Shown here: positions 19,203 through 27,459 of the stretch, piece by piece
Layout of the letters: each line of letters opens with the position of its first letter
Numbering within the stretch: the first letter of the stretch is position 1
Source of the DNA: Phormidium tenue FACHB-1052
GTDB lineage: Bacteria > Cyanobacteriota > Cyanobacteriia > Phormidesmidales > Phormidesmidaceae
DNA: 64,000 nucleotides
Assembly: GCF_014696675.1 (NCBI RefSeq)
Contig: NZ_JACJQN010000004.1
Span: forward strand, 186,001 to 250,000
Direction: 5' to 3'
Program-made: the position numbers and the translations under genes
Notes under the pieces: model-generated
The model's input: the letters and a program-made list of their open reading frames with translations, nothing else
The model's database searches: none
What the model was told of the DNA's origin: nothing

Positions 19203-21098
19203 CTAATTTGCCGATATCGTCAGCACGTAGTTAGACGGGCGGGGCGACGACACATCCACAATGTAGTTGCCGCTGGTGGGCAACTGGCCCTGCCACGACA
19301 GCACCCGCGACGCATCAGGAATCAGCTCGCCGTTGGGAAAGCGCACATCCAGCGTGACCGGGCCGCTGACGCTGGGCAGCTCTAGAGCCAAAACCTGCCC
19401 CTCCTGGGCATTGACAATGTAGCGGCGAGAGCGGTCTTGGTTGACCTGACCCGACACCTGCACACTGGTCTGCCCCGGCGGAATCTGCACCCGTTGCTCA
19501 ACCACGTTGGCGTCAGGGTTTGGCTCCGGCTCGGGGTCGGGCTGAGGCTCAACTGTGGGTGACGGCTCAACGCTGGGTTCGGGTTCGGGTTCAGCCGTAG
19601 CTTCGGGGTCGGGTTGGGCGCTGAGGCTGACCTCTAGCTCGTAGTCGCTCTGCTCTAGACCCTGAACCGGGCGTAGCTGCACAATATATTCACCATCGAC
19701 GGGTAGGGTGCCTTGCCAGTTGAGCACCCGCTGAGCTGAACTATCCACCGGCTCTCCTTCGGGAGTGAGCACTGTAACCAGCACCCCTTCGCCGGTCATG
19801 CGGGCTAGCAATACCTGACCAGCTAAGGCGTTGAGGCGATAGTTAATGGTTTCGTTGCTGCGCAGGCTGCCCCTGACGGTGCGATCGCTCCCCGGTTGAA
19901 TGGCCAGGTTTTGGCTGTACTCGACCGGGCTAGTTTCGGGGGTGGGCTCGGCGGTGGGTTCGGGAGTAGGTTGGGGCTGCTGAGGTTCAAGGGTGATCTC
20001 AGGCGTGGGCACCGGGGTAGGGGCTGGGGTGCGGTTGAGCAGACTCACCAGCGTCCAGCCGCCGAGGCCCGCCAGCAGAGCCAAAATTCCGCCGATCACA
20101 GCCACGGCCCAGGGGTTTTCCCACAGAGTGGCGGGCTCGGCAATGGGCACCGGGGCGGTGTAGTTAGGCGCTTGGGTTACAGCACCAACCTTGGTGGGCT
20201 GATACTGTCGCCCCACGGCTACCGTTCGCACCTGGGAGGGCGTTGATGCTGCGGCAGGACCGGGCGCTGTGCCCACGGCACCGAGGGCCTGAGCCATTTC
20301 GCTCACCGACTGGTAGCGATCGCCCGGTCGGTAGCTAGTGGCCTTTCGCAGCACCTGAATTAGGCCGGGGCTAAGAGTGTTGGGCAAATGCCAGCTAAGG
20401 TTGACGTCGTCAAAAATTTCCTGGGGTTCTTTGCCGGTGAGCATCACAATGGCGGTGACCGCTAAGGCATAGAGGTCGCTACTGGGGTAGGCTCGGCCCG
20501 ACTGCATTTGCTCGCTGGGGGCATAGCCCAGCTTGCCCACCGAGGTGGCCTGGCTCAGGGTGCCCGGCGGCTGAATGCGGGTGACGACTTCTTTGACCAC
20601 CCCAAAGTCGATCAGCACCGGCAGGCTGTCAGCCCGGCGCTGCATGACGTTGTCGGGGCTGATATCGCGGTGAATAATGCCCTTGCTGTGAATGTGGGCC
20701 AGCACCGGCAAAATCTGCTGCAAAAACTGCCGCACCTCGGCCTCTGAGAAGGCCATGCCCTGCTGAATTCGCTGGTTGAGCAGGTCGCGGTAGGTGACAC
20801 CGTCGATATAGTCTTGCACCAAAAACAGGCGCTGGTTTTCCTCAAAGATGGCCTGAAACTTGGGAATTTGCGGATGCTCAATGCTGTAGAGGATGGCGGC
20901 TTCGCGCTGAAACAGTTGGAGCGCCTTGTCGGAGAACTGATCGCCCTGCTGGGGTTCGAGTTCTTTAACGGCGCAGCGTTCGTTAAAACGACCCAGATCT
21001 TCGGCCAGGTAGGTGCGCCCAAAGCCGCCATAACCCAGCTCTTGCAGCACACGGTAGCGGTTCTGAAGGGTGGTACCAGGGATCAGGGTGGGGTGCAT
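19203..21098 (-). CDS. Serine/threonine protein kinase with PPC-like tail domains
   Basis: 631 residues. Kinase domain about 14-275: Gly-rich loop GYGGFG, ATP Lys in CAVKEL (K45), catalytic loop HRDISPDN (D145; IS replaces the common LK/IK) and DFG (D164). A Pro/Thr-rich linker leads to one membrane helix at about 330-352, then extracytoplasmic domains: two similar beta domains of about 90 residues (near 400-490 and 545-631) resembling bacterial pre-peptidase C-terminal (PPC) domains, separated by a Pro/Glu-rich spacer. This is a membrane receptor-type kinase; its ligand is unknown. It is on its own, upstream of bioD on the same strand. Confidence 0.92.
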   Translation of the reverse strand: MHPTLIPGTTLQNRYRVLQELGYGGFGRTYLAEDLGRFNERCAVKELEPQQGDQFSDKALQLFQREAAILYSIEHPQIPKFQAIFEENQRLFLVQDYIDGVTYRDLLNQRIQQGMAFSEAEVRQFLQQILPVLAHIHSKGIIHRDISPDNVMQRRADSLPVLIDFGVVKEVVTRIQPPGTLSQATSVGKLGYAPSEQMQSGRAYPSSDLYALAVTAIVMLTGKEPQEIFDDVNLSWHLPNTLSPGLIQVLRKATSYRPGDRYQSVSEMAQALGAVGTAPGPAAASTPSQVRTVAVGRQYQPTKVGAVTQAPNYTAPVPIAEPATLWENPWAVAVIGGILALLAGLGGWTLVSLLNRTPAPTPVPTPEITLEPQQPQPTPEPTAEPTPETSPVEYSQNLAIQPGSDRTVRGSLRSNETINYRLNALAGQVLLARMTGEGVLVTVLTPEGEPVDSSAQRVLNWQGTLPVDGEYIVQLRPVQGLEQSDYELEVSLSAQPDPEATAEPEPEPSVEPSPTVEPQPDPEPEPNPDANVVEQRVQIPPGQTSVQVSGQVNQDRSRRYIVNAQEGQVLALELPSVSGPVTLDVRFPNGELIPDASRVLSWQGQLPTSGNYIVDVSSPRPSNYVLTISAN

Positions 21099-21436
21099 AG
21101 ATTTGGAACAATTCAGGGCTGAAAATAGGCAGCCAGTCTGCCAGAGCGATCGCTACACCAGTTTACAGTAGGATTACCGACCGCTTCATGGGTACCCTGG
21201 GCGGGCATCTACGCCGCCAATGGGGAGGAAGACCCTACTGGAGGAATGCTAACCCCTTTGCAACAATAGTAAAGCGGGCACCAAGGTTAGGGCAGGCCGT
21301 TCTCCAGGGTTCGAAGCCGGCTGACACAATGCTGGTGGCGATCGCGGTTCAGCCCCGGGCGGGTCAGGGGAAACGGCCGGTCGCATCGGGCCGTCATCAC
21401 CGCTTAATTACAACTTATATAGAAAGGCAGTAGGCC
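21099..21436. other. Divergent intergenic region, kinase / GTPase
   Basis: About 340 bases. It contains weak hairpins (GGCGG...CCGCC near 21200-21218 and ACGGCC...GGCCGT at 21373-21394) and one HIP1 site. No RNA gene was recognised; the string GGTTCGAAGCC near 21308 looks like a tRNA T-loop, but its flanks do not pair. Confidence 0.3.
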
Positions 21437-23092
21437 ATGGGGCTAGGGTTAACGGGCAAAGACGACATTGCCAGCGATCTCGATACAGAGACTGCGGGTA
21501 CTAGCGCGAGGGGGTTTCTCCCGCAGCTAAAACCGATGCTGGCCCTACCGGCGCTGCTCAAGCGACCGCTGTTGGTGGGCGGCCTAGGCCTTTCTGCTAC
21601 CCTAGCCCTGCTAGGCAGCACCCATATCAACCCGCTAGACAGCTCGACGTTGCTCAGCGCCATTGCTCTGGGCTCTGGTCTGTGGTGGTGGCGGCGGGGT
21701 GTGCCTGCGCCAGCGGCCCCCAAGCCCATTGCCCCACCCGTGGTCGATCGCTCTCGAGTTGAGATCGAACTGGCAACGCTGTTGGCCCTGATCGATACCC
21801 TGGCCCAGGAAGCTGAGTCAGTCGGTCAGGTAGCCCAAGTCTCTGCGCCGCTCACCACCTATCGCCAGGAACACCAGGCCCTAGGGGCAGGACTCGATCG
21901 CCAAACGTTACGGGTGGCGATCGCAGGCGAACCCCGCACCGGCAAAACCACTTTACTCACCCTGCTTACGCCCCCAGCCGACGCAGCCGTTGAGAAAGAC
22001 GCTGCCCTGAGCTTTGAGGAAATGGCCCTGACCGCCACCCCTGACTGGCTCAACTACGACGGCCTGCTGCTAATCACCGACGGCGACATCACTGACAGCG
22101 CCCTCACCCTGCTGCGGGAGCGCGCGATCGCTGGCCAAGGGGCGGTGCTGGTGTTTAACAAGCACGACCACTACGACGCTGCCGACCAGCAGACAATTTT
22201 GACCCAGCTTCAGCAGCGGGTGGCAACCCTGCCCGCCACCGTGCCCGTTGTCACCGCTGCCGCTGCCCCTCGCTCCATTAAGGTGCGCCGTTACCAAGCC
22301 GACGGAACCTTTACCGAAACCATGGAAACGCCCGCCCCGGCGATCGCCGGACTCCAAGCTGCCCTCGATCGCGCCCTGGTGGCTGAACGGTCAACCCTGG
22401 TCGCCGCCACGGTGCTGCGCCGCAGCCAGGCCCTACGCCAGCAGGTGCAAGCCGACCTCAACCGCCTGCGCCGCGATCGCGCCCTGCCCCTGATCGATCA
22501 GCTCCAGTGGGTGGCCGGAGCCGCCGCCTTTGCCAACCCCGTACCCACCCTCGACCTGCTGGCCACCGTCGCCATCAACGGTCAACTGATTCTCGACCTG
22601 GGCAAAATCTACGGCTTCAACCTCACCCTCAACGAGGCCAAAACCGCCGCCGGTACCCTGGCCAGCCTGACCGTCAAGCTGGGCCTGGTCGAACTCTCGA
22701 CCCAGGTGCTCACCGCCGTGCTCAAAAGCCACTTCGCTACCTACCTAGCCGGGGGGCTGGTGCAGGGGCTCAGCGCCGCCTACCTCACCCGCATGGCCGG
22801 CCTTAGCCTGATCGACTACTTTGAGCAAGCCGCCCTGGCCGGCACCCCCACCAGCGAACTGTCCTGGGAGGCGATCGCCCAACGCCTGCAAACCACCGTT
22901 CAGCAAAATCGCCAGCTCAGCCTGCTGCAAACCTTGGCCAAACAGGGCATCGACATTCTCAAGCCCACCCCCGCCCAACTCCCCGCCAGCACCGCCGCCC
23001 CCCTCGATCTTGAACCGACGGCCCTCGACGCGATCGCCGAAACCATCCCCGCGATCGCCATCCCCCTCGAACCTACCCCACCCAACTCTTAA
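21437..23092 (+). CDS. P-loop NTPase with DUF697-like membrane domain
   Basis: 551 residues. Membrane-prone segment at about 40-75, then an NTPase domain with P-loop GEPRTGKTT (near 158-166), and NKHD (near 239) in the place of the G4 motif NKxD. The C-terminal half has amphipathic and hydrophobic helices with the DUF697 pattern (NPVPTLDLLATVAINGQLI, LVKLGLVELSTQ). These proteins may act on membranes as Era/dynamin-like GTPases, but function is not established. It is followed after 48 bases by a second GTPase of similar layout, so the two are probably an operon and may have arisen by duplication. Confidence 0.8.
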   Translation: MGLGLTGKDDIASDLDTETAGTSARGFLPQLKPMLALPALLKRPLLVGGLGLSATLALLGSTHINPLDSSTLLSAIALGSGLWWWRRGVPAPAAPKPIAPPVVDRSRVEIELATLLALIDTLAQEAESVGQVAQVSAPLTTYRQEHQALGAGLDRQTLRVAIAGEPRTGKTTLLTLLTPPADAAVEKDAALSFEEMALTATPDWLNYDGLLLITDGDITDSALTLLRERAIAGQGAVLVFNKHDHYDAADQQTILTQLQQRVATLPATVPVVTAAAAPRSIKVRRYQADGTFTETMETPAPAIAGLQAALDRALVAERSTLVAATVLRRSQALRQQVQADLNRLRRDRALPLIDQLQWVAGAAAFANPVPTLDLLATVAINGQLILDLGKIYGFNLTLNEAKTAAGTLASLTVKLGLVELSTQVLTAVLKSHFATYLAGGLVQGLSAAYLTRMAGLSLIDYFEQAALAGTPTSELSWEAIAQRLQTTVQQNRQLSLLQTLAKQGIDILKPTPAQLPASTAAPLDLEPTALDAIAETIPAIAIPLEPTPPNS

Positions 23093-23140
23093 CCCCCTAC
23101 CCACCACTCCCCACCCATCCACCCCCTACTCCCCACCCCT

Positions 23141-24514
23141 ATGCCCCCCTCCCCCCTCCTCTCCCGCGCCCGCCAAACTCTCAGCCAGGCCGTGACTCGC
23201 TACTCCACAGCGGTACAGGGCAGCGCCAACCCCCATCAGGCGGCGGTGAAGCAGGGGCTGGGTCAGCTCCAAAGCCTCAGCGCCAAGCTGGAGTCGCGCT
23301 GCTTGCGGGTGGCGGTGTTTGGATTGGTGAGCCGGGGCAAATCAGCGGTGATCAACGCCCTGGTGGGAGAAAGCATTCTTGAAACTGGCCCGCTGCACGG
23401 GGTTACCCGCTGGCCCCGGTCGGTGTACTGGCAGCCCGAGGCTGACAGCGACCTGTCCTGGCAGATCGAGCTAGTGGATACCCCGGGCCTAGATGAGGTT
23501 GGGGGTGATATTCGCGCCGACATGGCTCAGACCGTAGCCACCCAGGCAGATTTGATTTTGTTTGTGGTGGCAGGGGAGATCACCCAGCTTGAGTACGACG
23601 CCCTGGCAGAGCTACAGCGCGGGCATAAGCCACTGCTGCTGGTGTTTAACAAGGTCGATCTGTATCCCGAAATTGACCGCCAAGCGGTATACAACACCCT
23701 CAATAGTCTGCGGGCTGAGCTAGGCCGAGATACCCCAGGGGCCAAGCTGGCTGTAGAAGAGGTTGTCATGGTGGCGGCTAGTCCGGCCCCGCTTCAGGTG
23801 CGGGTAGAATGGCCCGATGGTCGCACCAGCGACGAGTGGGAACCTCAGCCTCCTCAGATTGAGCCGCTGCGCCGGGCGCTGTTGGCGATTGTCAGCCAGG
23901 ATGGCTCGGCCCTGGTAGCTCTCAACGCCCTGCGCCACGCCCGGTCTATTGAGGGCGATATGGTAGGCCACGTCAGTCGTCTGCACAGCGATCGCGCCGA
24001 CGAAACCATCTGGCAATTTGCCAAGTACAAAGCTGCCGCCGTGGCCCTCAACCCGATCGCGGGCCTCGACCTGCTGGGCGGCGTGCTGATTGACCTGGTG
24101 ATGATTCGCACCCTGGCGCGGCTCTACGGCTTTCCGATTACGGGCCACGAGGCGGGGCGGCTGTGGCGGGCGATTCTCAAAAGCTCGGGCACCCTGCTGC
24201 TGAGTGAGCTGGGCAGCGGTCTGCTCGGGGCAGGCAAAACCACCGCCGCACTGGTCACTCTGGTGGATAGCGCCTCGGGGGTAGCCGCCTTAGCGGGGGC
24301 AATTACCGCCCAGGCCAGCGCCGCCGGGTACGGGGCCTACACCGTTGGCCAGGCCGCTAAAACTTACCTGGAGCAGGGTTGCACCTGGGGGCCAGAGGGA
24401 GTTAGCGCGACCCTGGCAGCCCTGCTCAACGATACCCAGACCTCGGCCACCCTGGCTCGTCTGCGTCAGGAGGTTGAGGCCGATCTGGTAGCGGTTTCGA
24501 CGCCCCACAGCTAG
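23141..24514 (+). CDS. Era-like GTPase with DUF697 domain
   Basis: 457 residues with complete GTPase motifs: G1 GLVSRGKSAV (near 61-70), G3 DTPGLDE, G4 NKVD. The C-terminal domain from about 285 holds the hydrophobic DUF697 helices (NPIAGLDLLGGVLIDLVMI, GAGKTTAALVTLVDS-like Gly/Ala helices), suggesting membrane association. The G2 Thr appears to be in HGVTRWP. It follows the related 551-residue NTPase on the same strand across a C/A-rich spacer. Role unknown; heterodimer with its neighbour is an inference. Confidence 0.88.
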   Translation: MPPSPLLSRARQTLSQAVTRYSTAVQGSANPHQAAVKQGLGQLQSLSAKLESRCLRVAVFGLVSRGKSAVINALVGESILETGPLHGVTRWPRSVYWQPEADSDLSWQIELVDTPGLDEVGGDIRADMAQTVATQADLILFVVAGEITQLEYDALAELQRGHKPLLLVFNKVDLYPEIDRQAVYNTLNSLRAELGRDTPGAKLAVEEVVMVAASPAPLQVRVEWPDGRTSDEWEPQPPQIEPLRRALLAIVSQDGSALVALNALRHARSIEGDMVGHVSRLHSDRADETIWQFAKYKAAAVALNPIAGLDLLGGVLIDLVMIRTLARLYGFPITGHEAGRLWRAILKSSGTLLLSELGSGLLGAGKTTAALVTLVDSASGVAALAGAITAQASAAGYGAYTVGQAAKTYLEQGCTWGPEGVSATLAALLNDTQTSATLARLRQEVEADLVAVSTPHS

Positions 24515-24638
24515 GCTGCGTGCGATCGCTAAAGGGGTTAAACTCCAGAGCCAACTGGGCTGCCCCTACCCGCAAAGGCCGCACGGTTCCTAGTCGCCTG
24601 GCTTCAGTAGAACTGTGCCCACGGTGTTTGAGCCATCT

Positions 24639-25142
24639 CTAGGGTTGCAATCCCACGGCTTGGATAACCTCATCCCCAGGCTCCAGGGTAACCAGGGCCA
24701 TGCCGTTTTCATCTAGGGCATTGAACACATCTAGGGTGGTGCCGCTGTCGAGGGTGATCAGCAGACGAGTCCAAATCTCAAGCTCGCTGCCGCCGATAGA
24801 CATCTGCCCGCGGCCCAGGGAGACAGCGGCAATGGTGGTACCGAGAATGGCGTCGAGCACCGCCACCCCTTCCCACAACCAGCGCACCGTCGATCCGCCG
24901 AGGGAAAAAGGCAGCACCCGGCCCATCTCAATGGCCAAGTCGTCAAACTTTTGCCAAGAGATCGACAGAGTAGAGCTGCCCACGGTCAAAAACAGGGGCA
25001 AATCCATCCAGTCGCTCCATCGTTGGTCGTCGTCACACCACATCTGGGCCAGCTCGTAGCCCACAATGGGCTGCCCGATCAGCCCCGAAAATCGGTTTTG
25101 AATTAGCTGTAGCTTGGCCTCTTTGGCGGTGACGTAAAGCAA
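24639..25142 (-). CDS. Conserved-type hypothetical protein
   Basis: 167 residues from a TTG at 25142; a TGA lies seven codons upstream and no ATG or GTG is available near the 5' end. The protein is beta-rich with three Trp/Asp clusters (MWCDDDQRWSDW) and ends ...DEVIQAVGLQP. No signal peptide or membrane helix. Family not recognised. Confidence 0.6.
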   Translation of the reverse strand: MLYVTAKEAKLQLIQNRFSGLIGQPIVGYELAQMWCDDDQRWSDWMDLPLFLTVGSSTLSISWQKFDDLAIEMGRVLPFSLGGSTVRWLWEGVAVLDAILGTTIAAVSLGRGQMSIGGSELEIWTRLLITLDSGTTLDVFNALDENGMALVTLEPGDEVIQAVGLQP

Positions 25143-25258
25143 GGGATAGCCGGTTCGAATTCAATACACCTAAGTCGAAAACAGTCCCCTAGCTAGGGCA
25201 AAAGTTGTTTGTCCTGCTGGCTCAAAAGCCGCCCAACAGAATTGGGTAACAGAGGGCG

Positions 25259-25873
25259 CTATGGCGACTCTGGCAAGAACTGTAAACCATAGCGGCTAGC
25301 GATCGCCGCGACCTGACTGCGATCAAGGGGTTGTTCCTTGGGCAGTTGGTCAATCTCAACAAAGAACTGCTCAAATCCGCCGGGGGTCATGGTGTTCATC
25401 GCCATGCCAGGCTCAGAGCCGATATTGCGAAAGGTGTGGGGAATGTGGGCCGGCAGATGCACAAAATCCCCTGGGTTAGCGACTACGGTTTCGTCACCAA
25501 AGCGAAACTCATAGGTGCCCTCGAGAATGTAAAACAGCTCGTCCTCATGCTCATGCACGTGGAGCGGCGGCCCACCCTTGGGGGGAGTATTGCTAATCAC
25601 CACCGAGTAAGCCCCGTTGGTCTGCGAACTCATAACTTTGCCCACAATTTCTAGGCCAAAGATACGCCAGGTGGTGCCAGCATCGGCCCCAACCTAAAAC
25701 GGCGCAGCAGCAGTTTCAGGCGGATTGGCATCGGGTACATCCGCCCAGGTGAGCGAGGATCGACTGCTCAGGATGAGAATAACCAGCGTCATTAGAGCGG
25801 CGATCGCAGCCCAGCCCAAGCGTCGCAGCGAAAAGAACCGGCTGCCATCAATCGATCTAAATCTGCTGGTCAT
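25259..25873 (-). pseudogene. Membrane-anchored cupin gene split by one in-frame TAG
   Basis: One frame runs from ATG at 25873 to the stop at 25259 with a single TAG at 25694-25696. The first 59 codons give a signal-anchor (FFSLRRLGWAAIAALMTLV...), then after the stop VGADAGTTWRIFGLEIVGKV leads straight into a cupin domain: HVHEHEDELFYILEGTYEF, FGDETVVANPGDFVHLP, HIPHTF. The metal ligands (H-x-H, E, H) are all present. The second part alone could be made from GTG at 25645 (128 residues, soluble) but would lack the first strand. Either a recent pseudogene, readthrough, or a sequencing error. Product and substrate unknown. Confidence 0.65.
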
Positions 25874-25972
25874 AATGAGTTGTTACCCAAAATATGAGAG
25901 ATCGATTCTCGATCAATCTCTTAATATTTTTAACCCTTGTATTGGCCCCCAAATCTAGTTGTCGCTAAATTG

Positions 25973-26263
25973 TTACCGAAGACTCGCTCTAACCCCTGCA
26001 GCATCTTGATTGACAAGTTCTTGTACGTGGGCGGGCTGTAACCCAAGCCAGCTAATGGTTTGGTCTAAACTTGAGCCTTTGTAGTCAGCGATCGCCCGCA
26101 GATGGGTCAGGGTAATAGCAGGCGAAGGTTTGGTGAGCCAAGACTTAATTACATGGCGTTCTACGCCTAATACGGCTTCTAAGTCTTGTTTCGTGCGGTA
26201 GCGAAGTTCTTGATTGAGCCAATCTACTAGAGTCTGAGTATTCCAGGGATAGTAATTTTGCAT
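25973..26263 (-). CDS. Small helix-turn-helix-like protein
   Basis: 96 residues, all helical. Residues about 20-55 (YRTKQDLEAVLGVERHVIKSW) have the spacing of a helix-turn-helix, followed by an LTHLRAIADYKGSSLDQTISWL pattern like the Xre-type N-terminal fold. It may be a DNA-binding regulator or an antitoxin-like protein, but no toxin partner is adjacent. It lies downstream of urtE on the same strand, separated by about 340 bases. Confidence 0.55.
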   Translation of the reverse strand: MQNYYPWNTQTLVDWLNQELRYRTKQDLEAVLGVERHVIKSWLTKPSPAITLTHLRAIADYKGSSLDQTISWLGLQPAHVQELVNQDAAGVRASLR

Positions 26264-26605
26264 AATAAAAAGCTCTCAACAGCTATTAGGTTTCAGCATG
26301 AAGAAGGGGTTGTGCCGATCATAAAATTCAAAAGTGACAACTTTGTGACTAGAGCCACTGTCGCTATTTCAGCCCGGTGACAAGCAGGCGATCGCAAAAC
26401 TACAGGGATGGCTTCTGCACTGACCATCCCTAGTCACTACCCCTGAGAAAGACTGAGCGGCGCACTAGCGTATAGCCATCGGACGCACTGGCGTGGATCG
26501 CTAATGGACATGAAGCGTTTTCGCAGCTGCCATGACAATGGACAAAGGCGGTAAACCTTTACCCAACCAGAATTTTCACGCCCTTGGGATGAACTCCCCG
26601 AAGCG
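26264..26605. other. Intergenic region downstream of urtE
   Basis: About 340 bases without a gene. An 8-bp inverted repeat (AGGGATGG / CCATCCCT, 26404-26431, 12-base loop) lies in it and might help end the urt transcript, though no T-run follows. No other element recognised. Confidence 0.35.
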
Positions 26606-27358
26606 CTACACAGCTAAGAACTCTTGAATGATGTCGTTGGTGAGTTCGCTGGTGGGGCCGTTGGCCACAATGCCGCCCCGCTGCATAGCGTAGTAGTAGT
26701 CGGCCTGGCGCACAAAGTGCAGGTGCTGCTCTACCAGCAGCACTGAAATACCGGTGGTTTTAATGATCTTCTTCACCGCCGCCTCAATATCGAGAATGAT
26801 TGAGGGTTGAATGCCTTCGGTAGGTTCATCCAGTACGAGCAGTTTGGGCTGGCCCATGATGGCGCGGGCGATCGCCAGCTGCTGCTGCTGACCGCCGCTG
26901 AGGTCACCTCCCATGCGATCGAGCATGGTCTTGAGCACCGGAAATAGCTCATAGATCTCTTCAGGCACTTCTTTCTGCGCCTTGCCACGGCTGCCCAAAG
27001 CCTCCTGGCCAATGAGCAAATTCTCTCGCACCGTTAGCCTCGGAATCACTTCTCGGCCCTGGGGCACGTAGCCAATGCCGAGGCGGGCTCTGCGATCGGG
27101 AGGAAAGCTATTCACCACCTGCCCCTCAAAGCGAATTTCACCCGTGCGGGGCCGCAGCACCCCCATGATGTTTTTGAGCATGGTGGTTTTGCCCACGCCA
27201 TTGCGGCCAATCAGGCAGACCATTTGCCCCTTGGGGATAGTCATGCTCACATCGCGCAGGATGTGGCTTTCGCCGTAGTAAAAGTTCAGCCCCGAAACCT
27301 CAAGCATGGGCGCGGTCAGGGGGTCTTGGAGAGCCGGGGCGGGGAGGGTGGTGGTCAT
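26606..27358 (-). CDS. urtE: Urea ABC transporter ATPase UrtE
   Basis: Second ATPase of the high-affinity urea importer. 250 residues from ATG at 27358; the frame runs 28 codons further upstream, but that part is translated from an AT-rich intergenic repeat and is not protein-like. Walker A GRNGVGKT, signature LSGGQQQQ, Walker B LLVLDEPTEG, and H-loop LVEQH are present. It is the LivF-like member of the pair. The gap to urtD is about 100 bases and is filled by the AAATTC repeat. Confidence 0.95.
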   Translation of the reverse strand: MTTTLPAPALQDPLTAPMLEVSGLNFYYGESHILRDVSMTIPKGQMVCLIGRNGVGKTTMLKNIMGVLRPRTGEIRFEGQVVNSFPPDRRARLGIGYVPQGREVIPRLTVRENLLIGQEALGSRGKAQKEVPEEIYELFPVLKTMLDRMGGDLSGGQQQQLAIARAIMGQPKLLVLDEPTEGIQPSIILDIEAAVKKIIKTTGISVLLVEQHLHFVRQADYYYAMQRGGIVANGPTSELTNDIIQEFLAV

Positions 27359-27364
27359 AGGGGT

Positions 27365-27458
27365 TTGAAGTTTTGAGTGCTTAGTTTTGAGTTTTGAGTT
27401 AAGTCTCTGGAGGTTGAGTTTGAGTCTGAATTCAAAATTCAAAACTCAAAATTCAAAA
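27365..27458. repeat. AT-rich TTTTGAGTT / TTCAAAATTC repeat
   Basis: Several copies of TTTTGAGTT in one half face ATTCAAAACTCAAAATTCAAAAC in the other, giving direct and inverted repeats between urtD and urtE. This type of low-complexity intergenic repeat is common in cyanobacteria. It could slow or stop the transcript between the two ATPase genes. Confidence 0.6.
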
Positions 27459-27459
27459 C

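Noticed and set aside
21300-21330. tRNA-like T-loop string GGTTCGAAGCC
   Set aside because: The flanking bases do not form a T-stem, and no acceptor or anticodon arm can be built around it.
27359-27442. Longer UrtE start at 27442
   Set aside because: The added 28 residues (KLNLQRLNSKLKTKHSKLQ) are a translation of the AT-rich intergenic repeat; ATG at 27358 gives the normal family start.
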